Positions 1-8,011 of a stretch of 64,000 nt of DNA are shown piece by piece. A model generated the notes under the pieces. The model ran no database searches, was not told where the DNA came from, and was given only the letters and a program-made list of their open reading frames with translations. Both the position numbers and the translations under genes were made by a program. The stretch comes from Mycolicibacter senuensis (GTDB taxonomy: Bacteria > Actinomycetota > Actinomycetes > Mycobacteriales > Mycobacteriaceae). Within the stretch, counting starts at the first letter, position 1; each line of letters opens with the position of its first letter. The DNA lies in NCBI RefSeq assembly GCF_002101885.1, contig NZ_LQPS01000043.1, positions 590,392-654,391 on the forward strand. The letters are read 5' to 3'.

Positions 1-244
1 CCAGCCGGCGGGACAGGTCGTCGAGGCCGGACATGGTCTGCTCCAGATGGTCCAGGCCGTCGCCGAGGCGTTCGACCGTGGCGTTGAGGCCTTCCAGCGA
101 GCTGTTCAGCTCGTTCATCGTGTTGCCCAGGCCGCCCAGCACATCCTCGAGCTGCCCGACCGTCACGTCGGCGTTCAGCGCCGCCTGCGCCAGCGTCTTG
201 AGCCGCTTGCGTTCCGAACCGGTACCCGAGCTTCTGTCTGCCAT
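1..244 (-). CDS. Rv1444c-like hypothetical protein, 5' part only
   Basis: The gene runs off the left edge of the window; about 81 codons are visible, from an ATG at 244. The protein begins MADRSSGTGSERKRLKTL and continues as a leucine-, asparagine- and glycine-rich stretch with regular heptad-like spacing (VGQLEDVLGGLGNTMNEL, then LEGLNATVERLGDGLDHL), which suggests a coiled coil. No catalytic motif is visible. It lies 41 nt after pgl on the same strand, the position of Rv1444c in M. tuberculosis, so it is probably the last gene of the pentose-phosphate operon. Its function is unknown to me. Confidence 0.75.
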   Translation of the reverse strand, partial: MADRSSGTGSERKRLKTLAQAALNADVTVGQLEDVLGGLGNTMNELNSSLEGLNATVERLGDGLDHLEQTMSGLDDLSRRL

Positions 245-285
245 GGCGCCAATTATGACGTGCCGCGGCGCACGGCCGAGGGCGG

Positions 286-1032
286 CTAGCCGGATTGCCC
301 GGGCAACTGCGAGGCCGCTGCCGCGTCCAGTAGCCAGACCGTCTCTTCCCGACCGACCGCGCCGGCCGCCGGAATCGCGACCGGTTCGGCGCCGCCGACC
401 GCAGCCGCCACCGCCTCGGCCTTGGCCGCCCCGGACACCACCAGCCACACCTGGCGCGAGCGACACACCGCGGGCAGCGTCAGCGTGATGCGCCGCGGCG
501 GCGGCTTGGGCGAGTCGGGCACTCCGACCACCAGACGGCTCGTCTCGCGTACCGCGGGGGTGTCGGGAAACAGCGAGTTGACGTGCCCTTCGGCACCCAT
601 CCCCAGCAGATGCACGTCGAAATCAGGGGCGGGTTGGCCCGGCTCGGCGTTGGCGGCCAACACCTCCTGGTACGCCAGCGCGGCGGCATCGAGGTCATCG
701 CCGCAATCCCCGTCGCTGGCGGGCATGGCATGGATGTTGGCGGCGGGAATGTCGATGCGGCCCAACAGCGCCTCGCGGGCCTGCTTGTCGTTGCGTTCGG
801 CGTCGGCCGCCGGGACGAACCGGTCGTCGCCGAAGAACAGGTGCACGCCTCCCCAGTCGATCCGGCCGGCGTGATCGCCGAGGCGCCGCAGCAGCGCGAT
901 GCCGCTGCCGCCACCGGTCAGCACGATGAGAGCGCGGCCCCGAGCGGCGAGCGCCGCCTCGATGGCGTCGGCAAGCCGGTCACCGGCCGCGGCGATGAGC
1001 TCGTCGGCGTTCGGGTAGATCGCTACGGTCAC
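286..1032 (-). CDS. pgl: 6-phosphogluconolactonase
   Basis: This 248-residue cytosolic enzyme hydrolyses 6-phosphogluconolactone to 6-phosphogluconate, the second step of the oxidative pentose-phosphate pathway. The sequence shows the NagB/6PGL-type phosphate loop LTGGGSGIALLRRL near residue 45, then FFGDDRFVP and the glycine-rich DVHLLGMGAEGHVNSLFP block typical of the DevB/Pgl family. The GTG at 1032 is chosen because it overlaps the opcA stop (GTGA) and gives the family length (M. tuberculosis DevB is about 247 residues). A longer open frame reaching 1116 adds only arginine-rich sequence with no family resemblance. Last enzyme gene of the tkt-tal-zwf-opcA-pgl operon. Confidence 0.95.
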   Translation of the reverse strand: MTVAIYPNADELIAAAGDRLADAIEAALAARGRALIVLTGGGSGIALLRRLGDHAGRIDWGGVHLFFGDDRFVPAADAERNDKQAREALLGRIDIPAANIHAMPASDGDCGDDLDAAALAYQEVLAANAEPGQPAPDFDVHLLGMGAEGHVNSLFPDTPAVRETSRLVVGVPDSPKPPPRRITLTLPAVCRSRQVWLVVSGAAKAEAVAAAVGGAEPVAIPAAGAVGREETVWLLDAAAASQLPGQSG

Positions 1033-1949
1033 AGATACTCCACTTCTTCGAGGCCGGCCAGAGCGGCACCATACACAGCGTCGGAGTCCAGTCGGCGGAG
1101 GTCTTCGGCCAGGCACTCGGCCGTCACCCGGCGGGGCAGCGGAACCAGCGCGTCGGGTCTGGCCGTGCGGCTCAAGGTGGCGATCACGCCGTGCTGCGGC
1201 CGGCTCAGCGCCACGGTCTCGCTGTCGCGCACCAACTCGATCTTCAGCTCACCGACGGCGCGGCGCACCGGGCCGTCGATGCGGCTGGCCAACCAGCCGG
1301 CCAGGATGTCGAGGGCCGGCTCGGTGGACAGCCCGGACACCAGGGCCGAGCGGACCGGCTCGTAGGGCGGCTGATCCAGCGCGGAAGCCAACAGCGCCCG
1401 CCAGTAGGTGATGCGACTCCACGACAGGTCGGTGTCACCGGCGGTGTAGCCGTGCCGCCGGCCCTTGATCGCCGTCAGCGGGTCGGGGCTGTTGGTGGCG
1501 TCGGTGATCCGGCGTAATGCCAACGCTCCCAGCGGATCCTCGGCCGGCGCCGCCGGCGCCACCTCGGGCCACCACGCGACCACCGGAATGTCGGGCAGCA
1601 GAAACGGCACCACAACCGCATCGGCGTGCCCGGCGAGCGGGCCGGACAACCGCAGCACGACCACCTCGCCGGCGCCGGCATCGCCGAACATCCGCAGCTG
1701 GGCGTCCAGGCGGGGCGGACTGTCGTCGGGCTCACCCGCCAACACCACGATCACCCGGCTGGGATGTTCCTGGCTGGCGATGTTGGCCGCGGCGATGGAG
1801 TCTTCGAGCAGCATGTCGTTCGCGGGGCTTTCCAGGGCGATGATCAGGCTCAACACCCGGCCCGTCGTCGCCGCCCCGACCTGCTCGCGCAGCTCGTCGA
1901 GCTTCTTGTTGATCGCGTTGGTGGACGTCTCGGGCATTTCGACGATCAC
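1029..1949 (-). CDS. opcA: OpcA, glucose-6-phosphate dehydrogenase assembly protein
   Basis: This 306-residue protein matches OpcA, the actinobacterial and cyanobacterial allosteric/assembly factor for glucose-6-phosphate dehydrogenase. Diagnostic stretches are INKKLDELREQVGAATTGRV near the N-terminus, EHPSRVIVVLAG, the central FLLPDIPVVAWWPEVAPA and the later GYTAGDTDLSWSRITYWRAL. The GTG at 1949 gives VIVEMPE, overlaps the zwf stop by 4 nt, and fits the family length. An ATG four codons upstream (MAAAV) is possible but lies inside zwf. Its place directly behind zwf, with overlapping codons, implies translational coupling of enzyme and partner. Confidence 0.94.
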   Translation of the reverse strand: MIVEMPETSTNAINKKLDELREQVGAATTGRVLSLIIALESPANDMLLEDSIAAANIASQEHPSRVIVVLAGEPDDSPPRLDAQLRMFGDAGAGEVVVLRLSGPLAGHADAVVVPFLLPDIPVVAWWPEVAPAAPAEDPLGALALRRITDATNSPDPLTAIKGRRHGYTAGDTDLSWSRITYWRALLASALDQPPYEPVRSALVSGLSTEPALDILAGWLASRIDGPVRRAVGELKIELVRDSETVALSRPQHGVIATLSRTARPDALVPLPRRVTAECLAEDLRRLDSDAVYGAALAGLEEVEYL

Positions 1950-3502
1950 GGCCGCCGCCATTCCCGGCCCGAGCGCGCCAGCATCTCGAACGACGACCGC
2001 GGGCCCCAGGTACCGGCCGCGTAGGGCTCGGGCTTGCCGTGCTCCGCCCAGTTCTCCAGCACCGGATCGAGGATTTCCCAAGACAATTCGACTTCGGCGT
2101 TGACCGGGAACAGTGACGGCTCACCGAGCAGCACGTCCAGGATCAGGCGTTCGTAAGCTTCCGGCGAGTCCTCGGAGAACGCCGAGCCGTAGGAGAAGTC
2201 CATGTTGACGTCGCGGACCTCCATCAGATGGCCGGGCACCTTGGAACCGAACCGCAGCGTGATCCCCTCATCGGGCTGCACCCGGATCACCAGCGCGTTC
2301 TTGCCCAGCTCATCGGTCATGGTGGCGTCGAAGGGCAGGTGCGGCGCCTGTTTGAACACCAGTGCGATCTCGGTGACGCGGCGCCCCAGTCGTTTTCCGC
2401 TGCGCAGGTAGAAGGGCACGCCGGCCCAGCGCCGGGTATCGACCTCCAGGGTGATCGCCGCATAGGTCTCGGTCCGCGAGTCGTGGGCGAAGCCCTCCTC
2501 GTCGAGCAGACCGACGACGTGTTCGCCACCCTGCCACCCGGCGGCGTACTGGCCGCGAGAGGTGGTCTCGTCCAATGGCTGTGCCAGCCGGGTGGCGGAG
2601 AGCACCTTGATCTTCTCGGCTTGCAGTTCGGCGGGGGAGAAGCTGACCGGCTCCTCCATGGCGGTCAGGGCCAGCAACTGCAGCAGGTGATTCTGGATGA
2701 CGTCGCGGGCCGCGCCGATGCCGTCGTAGTAGCCGGCCCGCCCGCCCAAGCCGATGTCCTCGGCCATGGTGATCTGCACATGGTCGACGTAGTGCGCATT
2801 CCAGATCGGGTCGAAAAGCTGGTTGGCGAACCGCAGCGCCAGAATGTTCTGGACCGTCTCCTTGCCCAGATAGTGGTCGATGCGAAACACCGACTCCTCC
2901 GGGAAGACGCGGTTGACCACGCTGTTGAGTTCGCGGGCGCTGTCCAGGTCGTGACCGAACGGCTTCTCGATCACCACCCGGCTCCAGCGGCCGTCTCGCG
3001 GACGTGCCAGCCCGGTGGCGTGCAGTTTCTCGCACACCACCGGGAACGCATCGGGCGGGATCGACAGGTAGAAGGCGTGATTGCCGCCGGTGCCGCGTTC
3101 GGCATCGAGCTTGTCCAGCGTCTCGGCCAGCTGGGCGAATGCCGCGTCATCGTCGAAAGTGCCTTGCACGAACCGGAATCCCTCGGCCAGCCGGTCCCAA
3201 ACCACCTGCCGGAACGGGGTCCGGGCGTGCTGCTTGACGGCCTGGTAGACCACGTCGGCGAAATCCTCGTCGGCCCATTCCCGGCGCGCGAAACCGACCA
3301 GTGCGAAGGTGGGCGGGAGCAGGCCCCGGTTGGCCAGGTCGTAGATGGCCGGCATGAGCTTGCGGCGGGCCAGGTCGCCGGTGACACCGAAGATCACCAC
3401 CCCGCACGGGCCAGCGATGCGGGGCAAGCGCTTGTCTCGCTTGTCCCGCAGGGGATTTCGCCAGCCCCCCGAGGTATGTCGCGCTGTCCCGGCGCTCACC
3501 AT
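1946..3502 (-). CDS. zwf: Glucose-6-phosphate 1-dehydrogenase (Zwf2 type)
   Basis: This 518-residue enzyme oxidises glucose-6-phosphate to 6-phosphogluconolactone and makes NADPH. The Rossmann nucleotide-binding motif GVTGDLA lies at residues 39-45 and the catalytic block FRIDHYLGKETVQN is intact. The C-terminal half (SGKRLGRRVTEIALVFK, MEVRDVNMDFSYG) is also typical. The frame stays open upstream through tal antisense, but the ATG at 3502 (MVSAGTARHTSGGWRNPL) gives the M. tuberculosis Zwf2 N-terminus and length and begins 4 nt after the tal stop. The stop overlaps the opcA start. Second oxidative gene in the operon, directly after transaldolase. Confidence 0.97.
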   Translation of the reverse strand: MVSAGTARHTSGGWRNPLRDKRDKRLPRIAGPCGVVIFGVTGDLARRKLMPAIYDLANRGLLPPTFALVGFARREWADEDFADVVYQAVKQHARTPFRQVVWDRLAEGFRFVQGTFDDDAAFAQLAETLDKLDAERGTGGNHAFYLSIPPDAFPVVCEKLHATGLARPRDGRWSRVVIEKPFGHDLDSARELNSVVNRVFPEESVFRIDHYLGKETVQNILALRFANQLFDPIWNAHYVDHVQITMAEDIGLGGRAGYYDGIGAARDVIQNHLLQLLALTAMEEPVSFSPAELQAEKIKVLSATRLAQPLDETTSRGQYAAGWQGGEHVVGLLDEEGFAHDSRTETYAAITLEVDTRRWAGVPFYLRSGKRLGRRVTEIALVFKQAPHLPFDATMTDELGKNALVIRVQPDEGITLRFGSKVPGHLMEVRDVNMDFSYGSAFSEDSPEAYERLILDVLLGEPSLFPVNAEVELSWEILDPVLENWAEHGKPEPYAAGTWGPRSSFEMLARSGREWRRP

Positions 3503-3506
3503 CAGG

Positions 3507-4619
3507 TCACTTGGCGGCGTCGAGCTGCGATGCAGTGGCGTCCAGCAATTCCCCCCACGACGCCTCGAACTTGTCCACGCCTTCGGATTCCAGCACCACG
3601 AACACGTCCGCGAGGTCGATGCCCGCCGCTGCGAGGTGATCGAAGACCTGTTGGGACGCCGGCGCGGTGCCGGCGATGGCGTCGCCGGTGATGTCGGCGT
3701 GGTCGGCCACCGCGTCCAGGGTCGGCTCGGGCATGGTGTTGACGGTGTGCGGGGCCACCAACTCGGTGACATAGAGGGTGTCGGGGTAGTCGGGGTTCTT
3801 GACCCCGGTCGACGCCCACAGCGGCCGCTGTACCCGGGCGCCGTGGTCGGCCAGCGCGGCGAAGCGCTCGCCGCCGAAGACCTCTTCGTAGGCGGCGTAG
3901 GCCAATCGGGCGTTGGCGACGCCGGCCTTGCCGCGCAGCGCCAGCGCTTCGGCCGAGCCGAGCTTCTCCAGGCGGGCGTCGATCTCGGTGTCGACCCGGG
4001 AGACGAAGAAGGAGGCCACCGAGTGGATCTTGGCCAGGTCATGCCCGGCGGCCTTGGCCGCCTCCAGGCCGGCCAGGTAGGCGTCCATCACCTCGCGGTG
4101 CCGCTCGACGGAGAAGATCAGCGTGACGTTGACCGAGATCCCTTCGGCCAGCACCGCGGTGATGGCCGGCAATCCGGCCTTGGTTGCCGGAATCTTGATG
4201 AACAGGTTCGGCCGGTCGACGATCTTCCACAGTTCGACGGCCTGGGCGATGGTCTTGTCGGTGTCGTGGGCCAGCCGCGGGTCGACCTCGATCGACACCC
4301 GACCGTCGACCCCGTCGGAGGCCTTCCACGCCTTGGTCAACACATCGCAGGCGTTGCGGACGTCGTCGGTGGTGACGGTGCGGATCACCGCGTCCACATC
4401 CGCGCCGCGAGCGGCCAGCTCCGCCAGTTGCTTGTCGTAGGCGTGGCCCTTCTCCAGCGCCTTCTGGAAGATGGTCGGGTTGGTCGTCACCCCGACGACG
4501 CTGCGGGTGGCGACGAGTTCGGCCAGGTTGCCCGATGTCAGCCGGTCGCGGGACAGGTCATCGAGCCACACCGATACGCCGGCGGCGCTCAGCGCGGCAA
4601 GCCGTTCGTTCTGAGTCAT
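3507..4619 (-). CDS. tal: Transaldolase
   Basis: This 370-residue enzyme transfers dihydroxyacetone units between sugar phosphates in the non-oxidative pentose-phosphate pathway. The Schiff-base lysine is K142 in NLFIKIPATKAG. Other family blocks are GVTTNPTIFQKAL near residue 43 and the phosphate-binding SVASFFVSRVDTEIDARL. The ATG at 4619 (MTQNERLAALSAAG) is preferred over an in-frame ATG six codons upstream because a clear AAGGAG ribosome site precedes it by about 7 nt. Length agrees with the long actinobacterial transaldolases (about 373 residues). Lies between tkt and zwf. Confidence 0.97.
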   Translation of the reverse strand: MTQNERLAALSAAGVSVWLDDLSRDRLTSGNLAELVATRSVVGVTTNPTIFQKALEKGHAYDKQLAELAARGADVDAVIRTVTTDDVRNACDVLTKAWKASDGVDGRVSIEVDPRLAHDTDKTIAQAVELWKIVDRPNLFIKIPATKAGLPAITAVLAEGISVNVTLIFSVERHREVMDAYLAGLEAAKAAGHDLAKIHSVASFFVSRVDTEIDARLEKLGSAEALALRGKAGVANARLAYAAYEEVFGGERFAALADHGARVQRPLWASTGVKNPDYPDTLYVTELVAPHTVNTMPEPTLDAVADHADITGDAIAGTAPASQQVFDHLAAAGIDLADVFVVLESEGVDKFEASWGELLDATASQLDAAK

Positions 4620-4663
4620 GTTGCGCTCCTTCTCCATCGGCCGTCATGCGGCCACAGTTTGCG

Positions 4664-6754
4664 TCATCTCTCCAAGGCGCGTTCGGCGGCGGCGACGACG
4701 GCCTCTGCGGTGAATCCGAACTCGCGGAACAAGGTCTGGTAGTCCGCGGATTCGCCGTAATGCTCGAGCGAGACGATCTCCCCGGTGTCGCCCACCAGCT
4801 TATGCCAGCACTGCGCGACGCCGGCCTCGACAGCGACCCGCGCCGACACCGCGGGTGGCAGCACCGCGTCGCGATACTCGGCCGGTTGGGACTCGAACCA
4901 CTCCAGGCAGGTCATCGACACCACCCGTGCATTGATGTCCTTGTCCGCCAAGAGTTTCTGTGCTTCCACCGCGAGTTGCACCTCTGAACCGGTGGCGATC
5001 AGTAGCACGTCGGGTTGCTCGGCGCCGGCCCCGCCGAGCACATATCCGCCGCGTGCGACGCCGTCGGCGTCGGTGCCCTCCAGGATCGGCACCCCCTGGC
5101 GGGTCAGGATCAGCCCGACCGGGCCGCTGTCGGCGCCGCGGGCCAGCACGGTGCGCCAGGCGTAGGCGGTTTCATTGGCGTCGGCCGGGCGCACCACCGA
5201 CAGCTGGGGGATGGCGCGCAGTGCCGACAGGTGCTCGATCGGCTGGTGGGTGGGCCCGTCCTCGCCGAGACCGATCGAGTCGTGGGTCCACACGTAGATC
5301 GGATCGATGTCCATCAGCGCCGCCAGTCGCACCGCGGGCCGCATGTAGTCGGAGAACTGCAGGAAGGTGCCGCCGTAGGCGCGGGTCGGGCCGTGCAGCA
5401 CGATGCCCGACAGGATCGAGCCCATCGCGTGCTCGCGGATCCCGAAATGCAGGGTGCGTCCGTACGGGTCCGCGGTGAAGTCCTTGGTCGAGATCGACGC
5501 CGGGCCGAACGACTTGACGCCGTCCATGGTGGTGTTGTTGCTGCCGGCCAGATCGGCTGAGCCGCCCCATAATTCGGGAAGTTTCGGGCCCACCGCGGAG
5601 AGCACCTTGCCGGATGCGGCGCGGGTGGCCACCGCCTTGGATCCCGGCTCCCAGTAGGGCAGGTCGGCGTCCCAGCCGTCCGGCAGCTCGTCGGCGAGCA
5701 ACCGGTCCAGCAGCGCCTTGCGTTCCGGCTCGCGGGCCGCCCATGCCTCGAACTGGGCCTGCCAGTCGGCGTGCGCCGCCTTGCCGCGGGCCACCAGCCC
5801 CCGGGTGTGGGTGATCACGTCCTCGCGGACGTCGAAGGATTTGTCCGGATCGAACCCGAGCAACTTCTTGGTGGCCGCGACCTCGTCGTCGCCCAGCGCT
5901 GCGCCGTGGGCGGCGCCGGTGTTCATCTTGTCCGGGGCCGGATAGCCGATGATCGTGCGCAGCGAGATGAACGACGGCCGGTCGGTGACGGCCTTCGCGT
6001 TGGCGATCGCCTCCTCGATGCCGGTGACGTTCTCGCCGCCCTCGACCTCCTGCACGTGCCAGCCGTAGGCCCGGTAGCGGGCCGTGGTGTCCTCGCACAT
6101 GGCGATCGCGGTGTCGTCCTCGATGGAGATCTTGTTGTGGTCGTAGAACACGATCAGGTTGCCCAGCTGCTGCACGCCGGCCAGCGAGGACGCCTCGCTG
6201 GTGACGCCTTCCTGGATGTCGCCGTCGGAGGCGATCACGTAGACGTAGTGGTCGAACGGGCTCTCGCCCGGGGCGGCGTCGGGGTCGAACAGGCCGCGCT
6301 CGTAGCGGGCGGCCATCGCCATCCCGACCGCCGAAGCCAGGCCCTGGCCCAGCGGCCCGGTGGTGATCTCCACGCCGGTGGTGTGGCGGAACTCCGGGTG
6401 CCCGGGCGTCTTGGAGCCCCAGGTGCGCAGCGCCTCGAGGTCGGCCAGCTCCAGCCCGAAGCCGCCCAGGTAGAGCTGGATGTACAGCGTCAGGCTGGAG
6501 TGCCCGCAGGACAGCACGAACCGGTCCCGGCCCAGCCAGTGGGTGTCGGCGGGGTCGTGGCGCATCACCCGCTGGAACAGCGTGTAGGCCAGCGGTGCCA
6601 GGCTCATCGCCGTGCCGGGATGGCCGCTCCCGCACTTCTGGACCGCATCGGCGGCCAGCACCCGGGCGGTGTCGACCGCGACCGAGTCGATCTCGGCCCA
6701 GTCGGCGGGGTGGTGCGGGCGGGTCAGGGCGGAGATCTCTGCAGCAGTGGTCAC
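4664..6754 (-). CDS. tkt: Transketolase
   Basis: This 696-residue thiamine-diphosphate enzyme moves two-carbon ketol units in the pentose-phosphate pathway. The ThDP/Mg site is IASDGDIQEGVTSEASSL with a later NKISI, and the pyrimidine domain carries the catalytic-glutamate region EDGPTHQPIEHLSALRAIP. Substrate histidines appear in SGHPGTAMSLAPLAY and FGIREHAMG. Three in-frame starts exist (6775, 6766, 6754). The GTG at 6754 (VTTAAEISALTRP) is chosen because AGGA lies about 7 nt upstream and the protein then aligns with the M. tuberculosis start; the upstream ATGs lack a ribosome site. First gene of the operon, divergent from ctaB. Confidence 0.95.
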   Translation of the reverse strand: MTTAAEISALTRPHHPADWAEIDSVAVDTARVLAADAVQKCGSGHPGTAMSLAPLAYTLFQRVMRHDPADTHWLGRDRFVLSCGHSSLTLYIQLYLGGFGLELADLEALRTWGSKTPGHPEFRHTTGVEITTGPLGQGLASAVGMAMAARYERGLFDPDAAPGESPFDHYVYVIASDGDIQEGVTSEASSLAGVQQLGNLIVFYDHNKISIEDDTAIAMCEDTTARYRAYGWHVQEVEGGENVTGIEEAIANAKAVTDRPSFISLRTIIGYPAPDKMNTGAAHGAALGDDEVAATKKLLGFDPDKSFDVREDVITHTRGLVARGKAAHADWQAQFEAWAAREPERKALLDRLLADELPDGWDADLPYWEPGSKAVATRAASGKVLSAVGPKLPELWGGSADLAGSNNTTMDGVKSFGPASISTKDFTADPYGRTLHFGIREHAMGSILSGIVLHGPTRAYGGTFLQFSDYMRPAVRLAALMDIDPIYVWTHDSIGLGEDGPTHQPIEHLSALRAIPQLSVVRPADANETAYAWRTVLARGADSGPVGLILTRQGVPILEGTDADGVARGGYVLGGAGAEQPDVLLIATGSEVQLAVEAQKLLADKDINARVVSMTCLEWFESQPAEYRDAVLPPAVSARVAVEAGVAQCWHKLVGDTGEIVSLEHYGESADYQTLFREFGFTAEAVVAAAERALER

Positions 6755-6941
6755 GAACGTCCTCATTGTCGACAAGCCTGGTTGGTTCTCACCCTAATGC
6801 GGGTACGGGCAGTGTTGCAGGTCGGCGTCAGCGGGTGGATTACCCATGAATCGACCCTGGGATTCGGTCGACCCGACAGAGCGGTCTACCATCGTCCGTA
6901 GTAGACGCCGGCGTCGCTGCTGCCATCTGAGGAGTCATCAC

Positions 6942-7865
6942 GTGAGTATTCGGGAGCGCGTTGCGCCGCGCCGAATACGCGCCGTGCGTAGCACCCTGCT
7001 GGCGTACCTGTCGCTGACCAAGCCGCGGATCATCGAATTGCTGCTGGTCACGACCATCCCGGCGATGCTGCTGGCGGACCGCGGCACGGTGAATCCGCTG
7101 CTGATCTTCAACACGCTCATCGGCGGGATGCTGGCCGCCGCGGGCGCCCACGCACTGAACTGCGTGGTCGATGCCGACATCGACAAGGTGATGAAGCGCA
7201 CCGCCCGCCGGCCGCTGGCCCGTGACGCGGTGCCGACCCGAAACGCGCTGGTCTTCGGCCTGGTGCTCGGCGCCATCTCCTTCGTCTGGCTGTGGCGGTT
7301 CACCAACCTGATGTCGGGGCTGCTGGCAGTGGCTACCATCGCCTTCTACGTGCTGGTCTATTCGATGCTGCTCAAGCGGCACACCTCCCAGAACGTGGTG
7401 TGGGGCGGTGCGGCCGGTTGCATGCCGGTGGTGATCGGCTGGTCGGCGGTGACCGGCACCGTCGGCTGGCAGGCACTGGTGATGTTCGCCGTGATCTTCT
7501 TCTGGACGCCGCCGCACACCTGGGCGCTGGCCATGCGCTACAAGGACGACTATGCGGCGGCCGGGGTGCCGATGCTGCCGGTGGTCGCCAGCGAGCGTGT
7601 CGTCACTCACCGCATCGTGGTCTACACCTGGGCCACCGTCATCGCCACGCTGGCGCTGGTGCCGGCCGCCGGGTGGCTGTACGCCTCGGTCGCGTTTCTG
7701 GCCGGGGTCTGGTTCCTGGCCATGGCCCACCAGCTCTACGCCGGGGTGCGTCGCGGCGAGCCGGTCAAGCCGCTGCGGCTGTTCCTGCAGTCGAACAACT
7801 ACCTGGCGGTGGTGTTCTGCGCCCTGGCGGTGGACTCGGCCATCGGCCTGCCCACGCTGTTCTGA
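6942..7865 (+). CDS. ctaB: Protoheme IX farnesyltransferase (heme O synthase)
   Basis: This 307-residue polytopic membrane protein of the UbiA family adds farnesyl to heme B to make heme O, the precursor of heme A for cytochrome aa3. The prenyl-diphosphate/Mg site N-C-V-V-D-A-D-I-D-K is present, as are LTKPRIIELLLVT at the first membrane segment and FWTPPHTWALAMRYKDDY in the later loop. The GTG at 6942 is preferred to an in-frame ATG at 6846, since GAGGAG precedes it and the extra 32 residues are arginine-rich and unlike the family. It is divergent from tkt; ctaA, the next enzyme of the pathway, lies about 5 kb downstream. Confidence 0.95.
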   Translation: MSIRERVAPRRIRAVRSTLLAYLSLTKPRIIELLLVTTIPAMLLADRGTVNPLLIFNTLIGGMLAAAGAHALNCVVDADIDKVMKRTARRPLARDAVPTRNALVFGLVLGAISFVWLWRFTNLMSGLLAVATIAFYVLVYSMLLKRHTSQNVVWGGAAGCMPVVIGWSAVTGTVGWQALVMFAVIFFWTPPHTWALAMRYKDDYAAAGVPMLPVVASERVVTHRIVVYTWATVIATLALVPAAGWLYASVAFLAGVWFLAMAHQLYAGVRRGEPVKPLRLFLQSNNYLAVVFCALAVDSAIGLPTLF

Positions 7866-7971
7866 GTTGTCGGCGGCCGCCGGCCGGCACGCCGATCTCC
7901 CAGCTTGCCCCCAGGTAACGCGAGGGTGGAGTGCCTTGCGCCGGCGGCGGCAACGGGTATTCAATTATCGC

Positions 7972-7992
7972 TAATGAAAATCATATTCAATA
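7972..7992. promoter_or_regulatory. Zur-box-like palindrome in front of the first PPE gene
   Basis: An AT-rich near-palindrome in otherwise GC-rich DNA: the left half TAATGAAAAT pairs with the right half ATATTCAATA around a central C. As I recall it, the mycobacterial Zur (FurB) operator is TAATGAAAAT-g-ATTTTCATTA; this site matches 18 of 21 positions. It ends 20 nt before the PPE start at 8012, where a repressor would block transcription. Zinc-Zur controls ESX-3 and PPE3/PPE4-type genes in M. tuberculosis, which fits the downstream gene. An IdeR site is less likely because the GGTTAG core is missing. Confidence 0.72.
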
Positions 7993-8011
7993 AGTCGGTG
8001 GGCGTCCGGCG

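Noticed and set aside
33..488. Plus-strand open frames over the Rv1444c-like gene and pgl
   Set aside because: Arginine/proline-rich shadows of high-GC genes; the minus-strand frames carry clear family motifs.
3503..4042. 180-residue N-terminal extension of zwf
   Set aside because: The frame stays open only because it reads tal out of frame; the extension lacks zwf similarity and the ATG at 3502 gives the family start.
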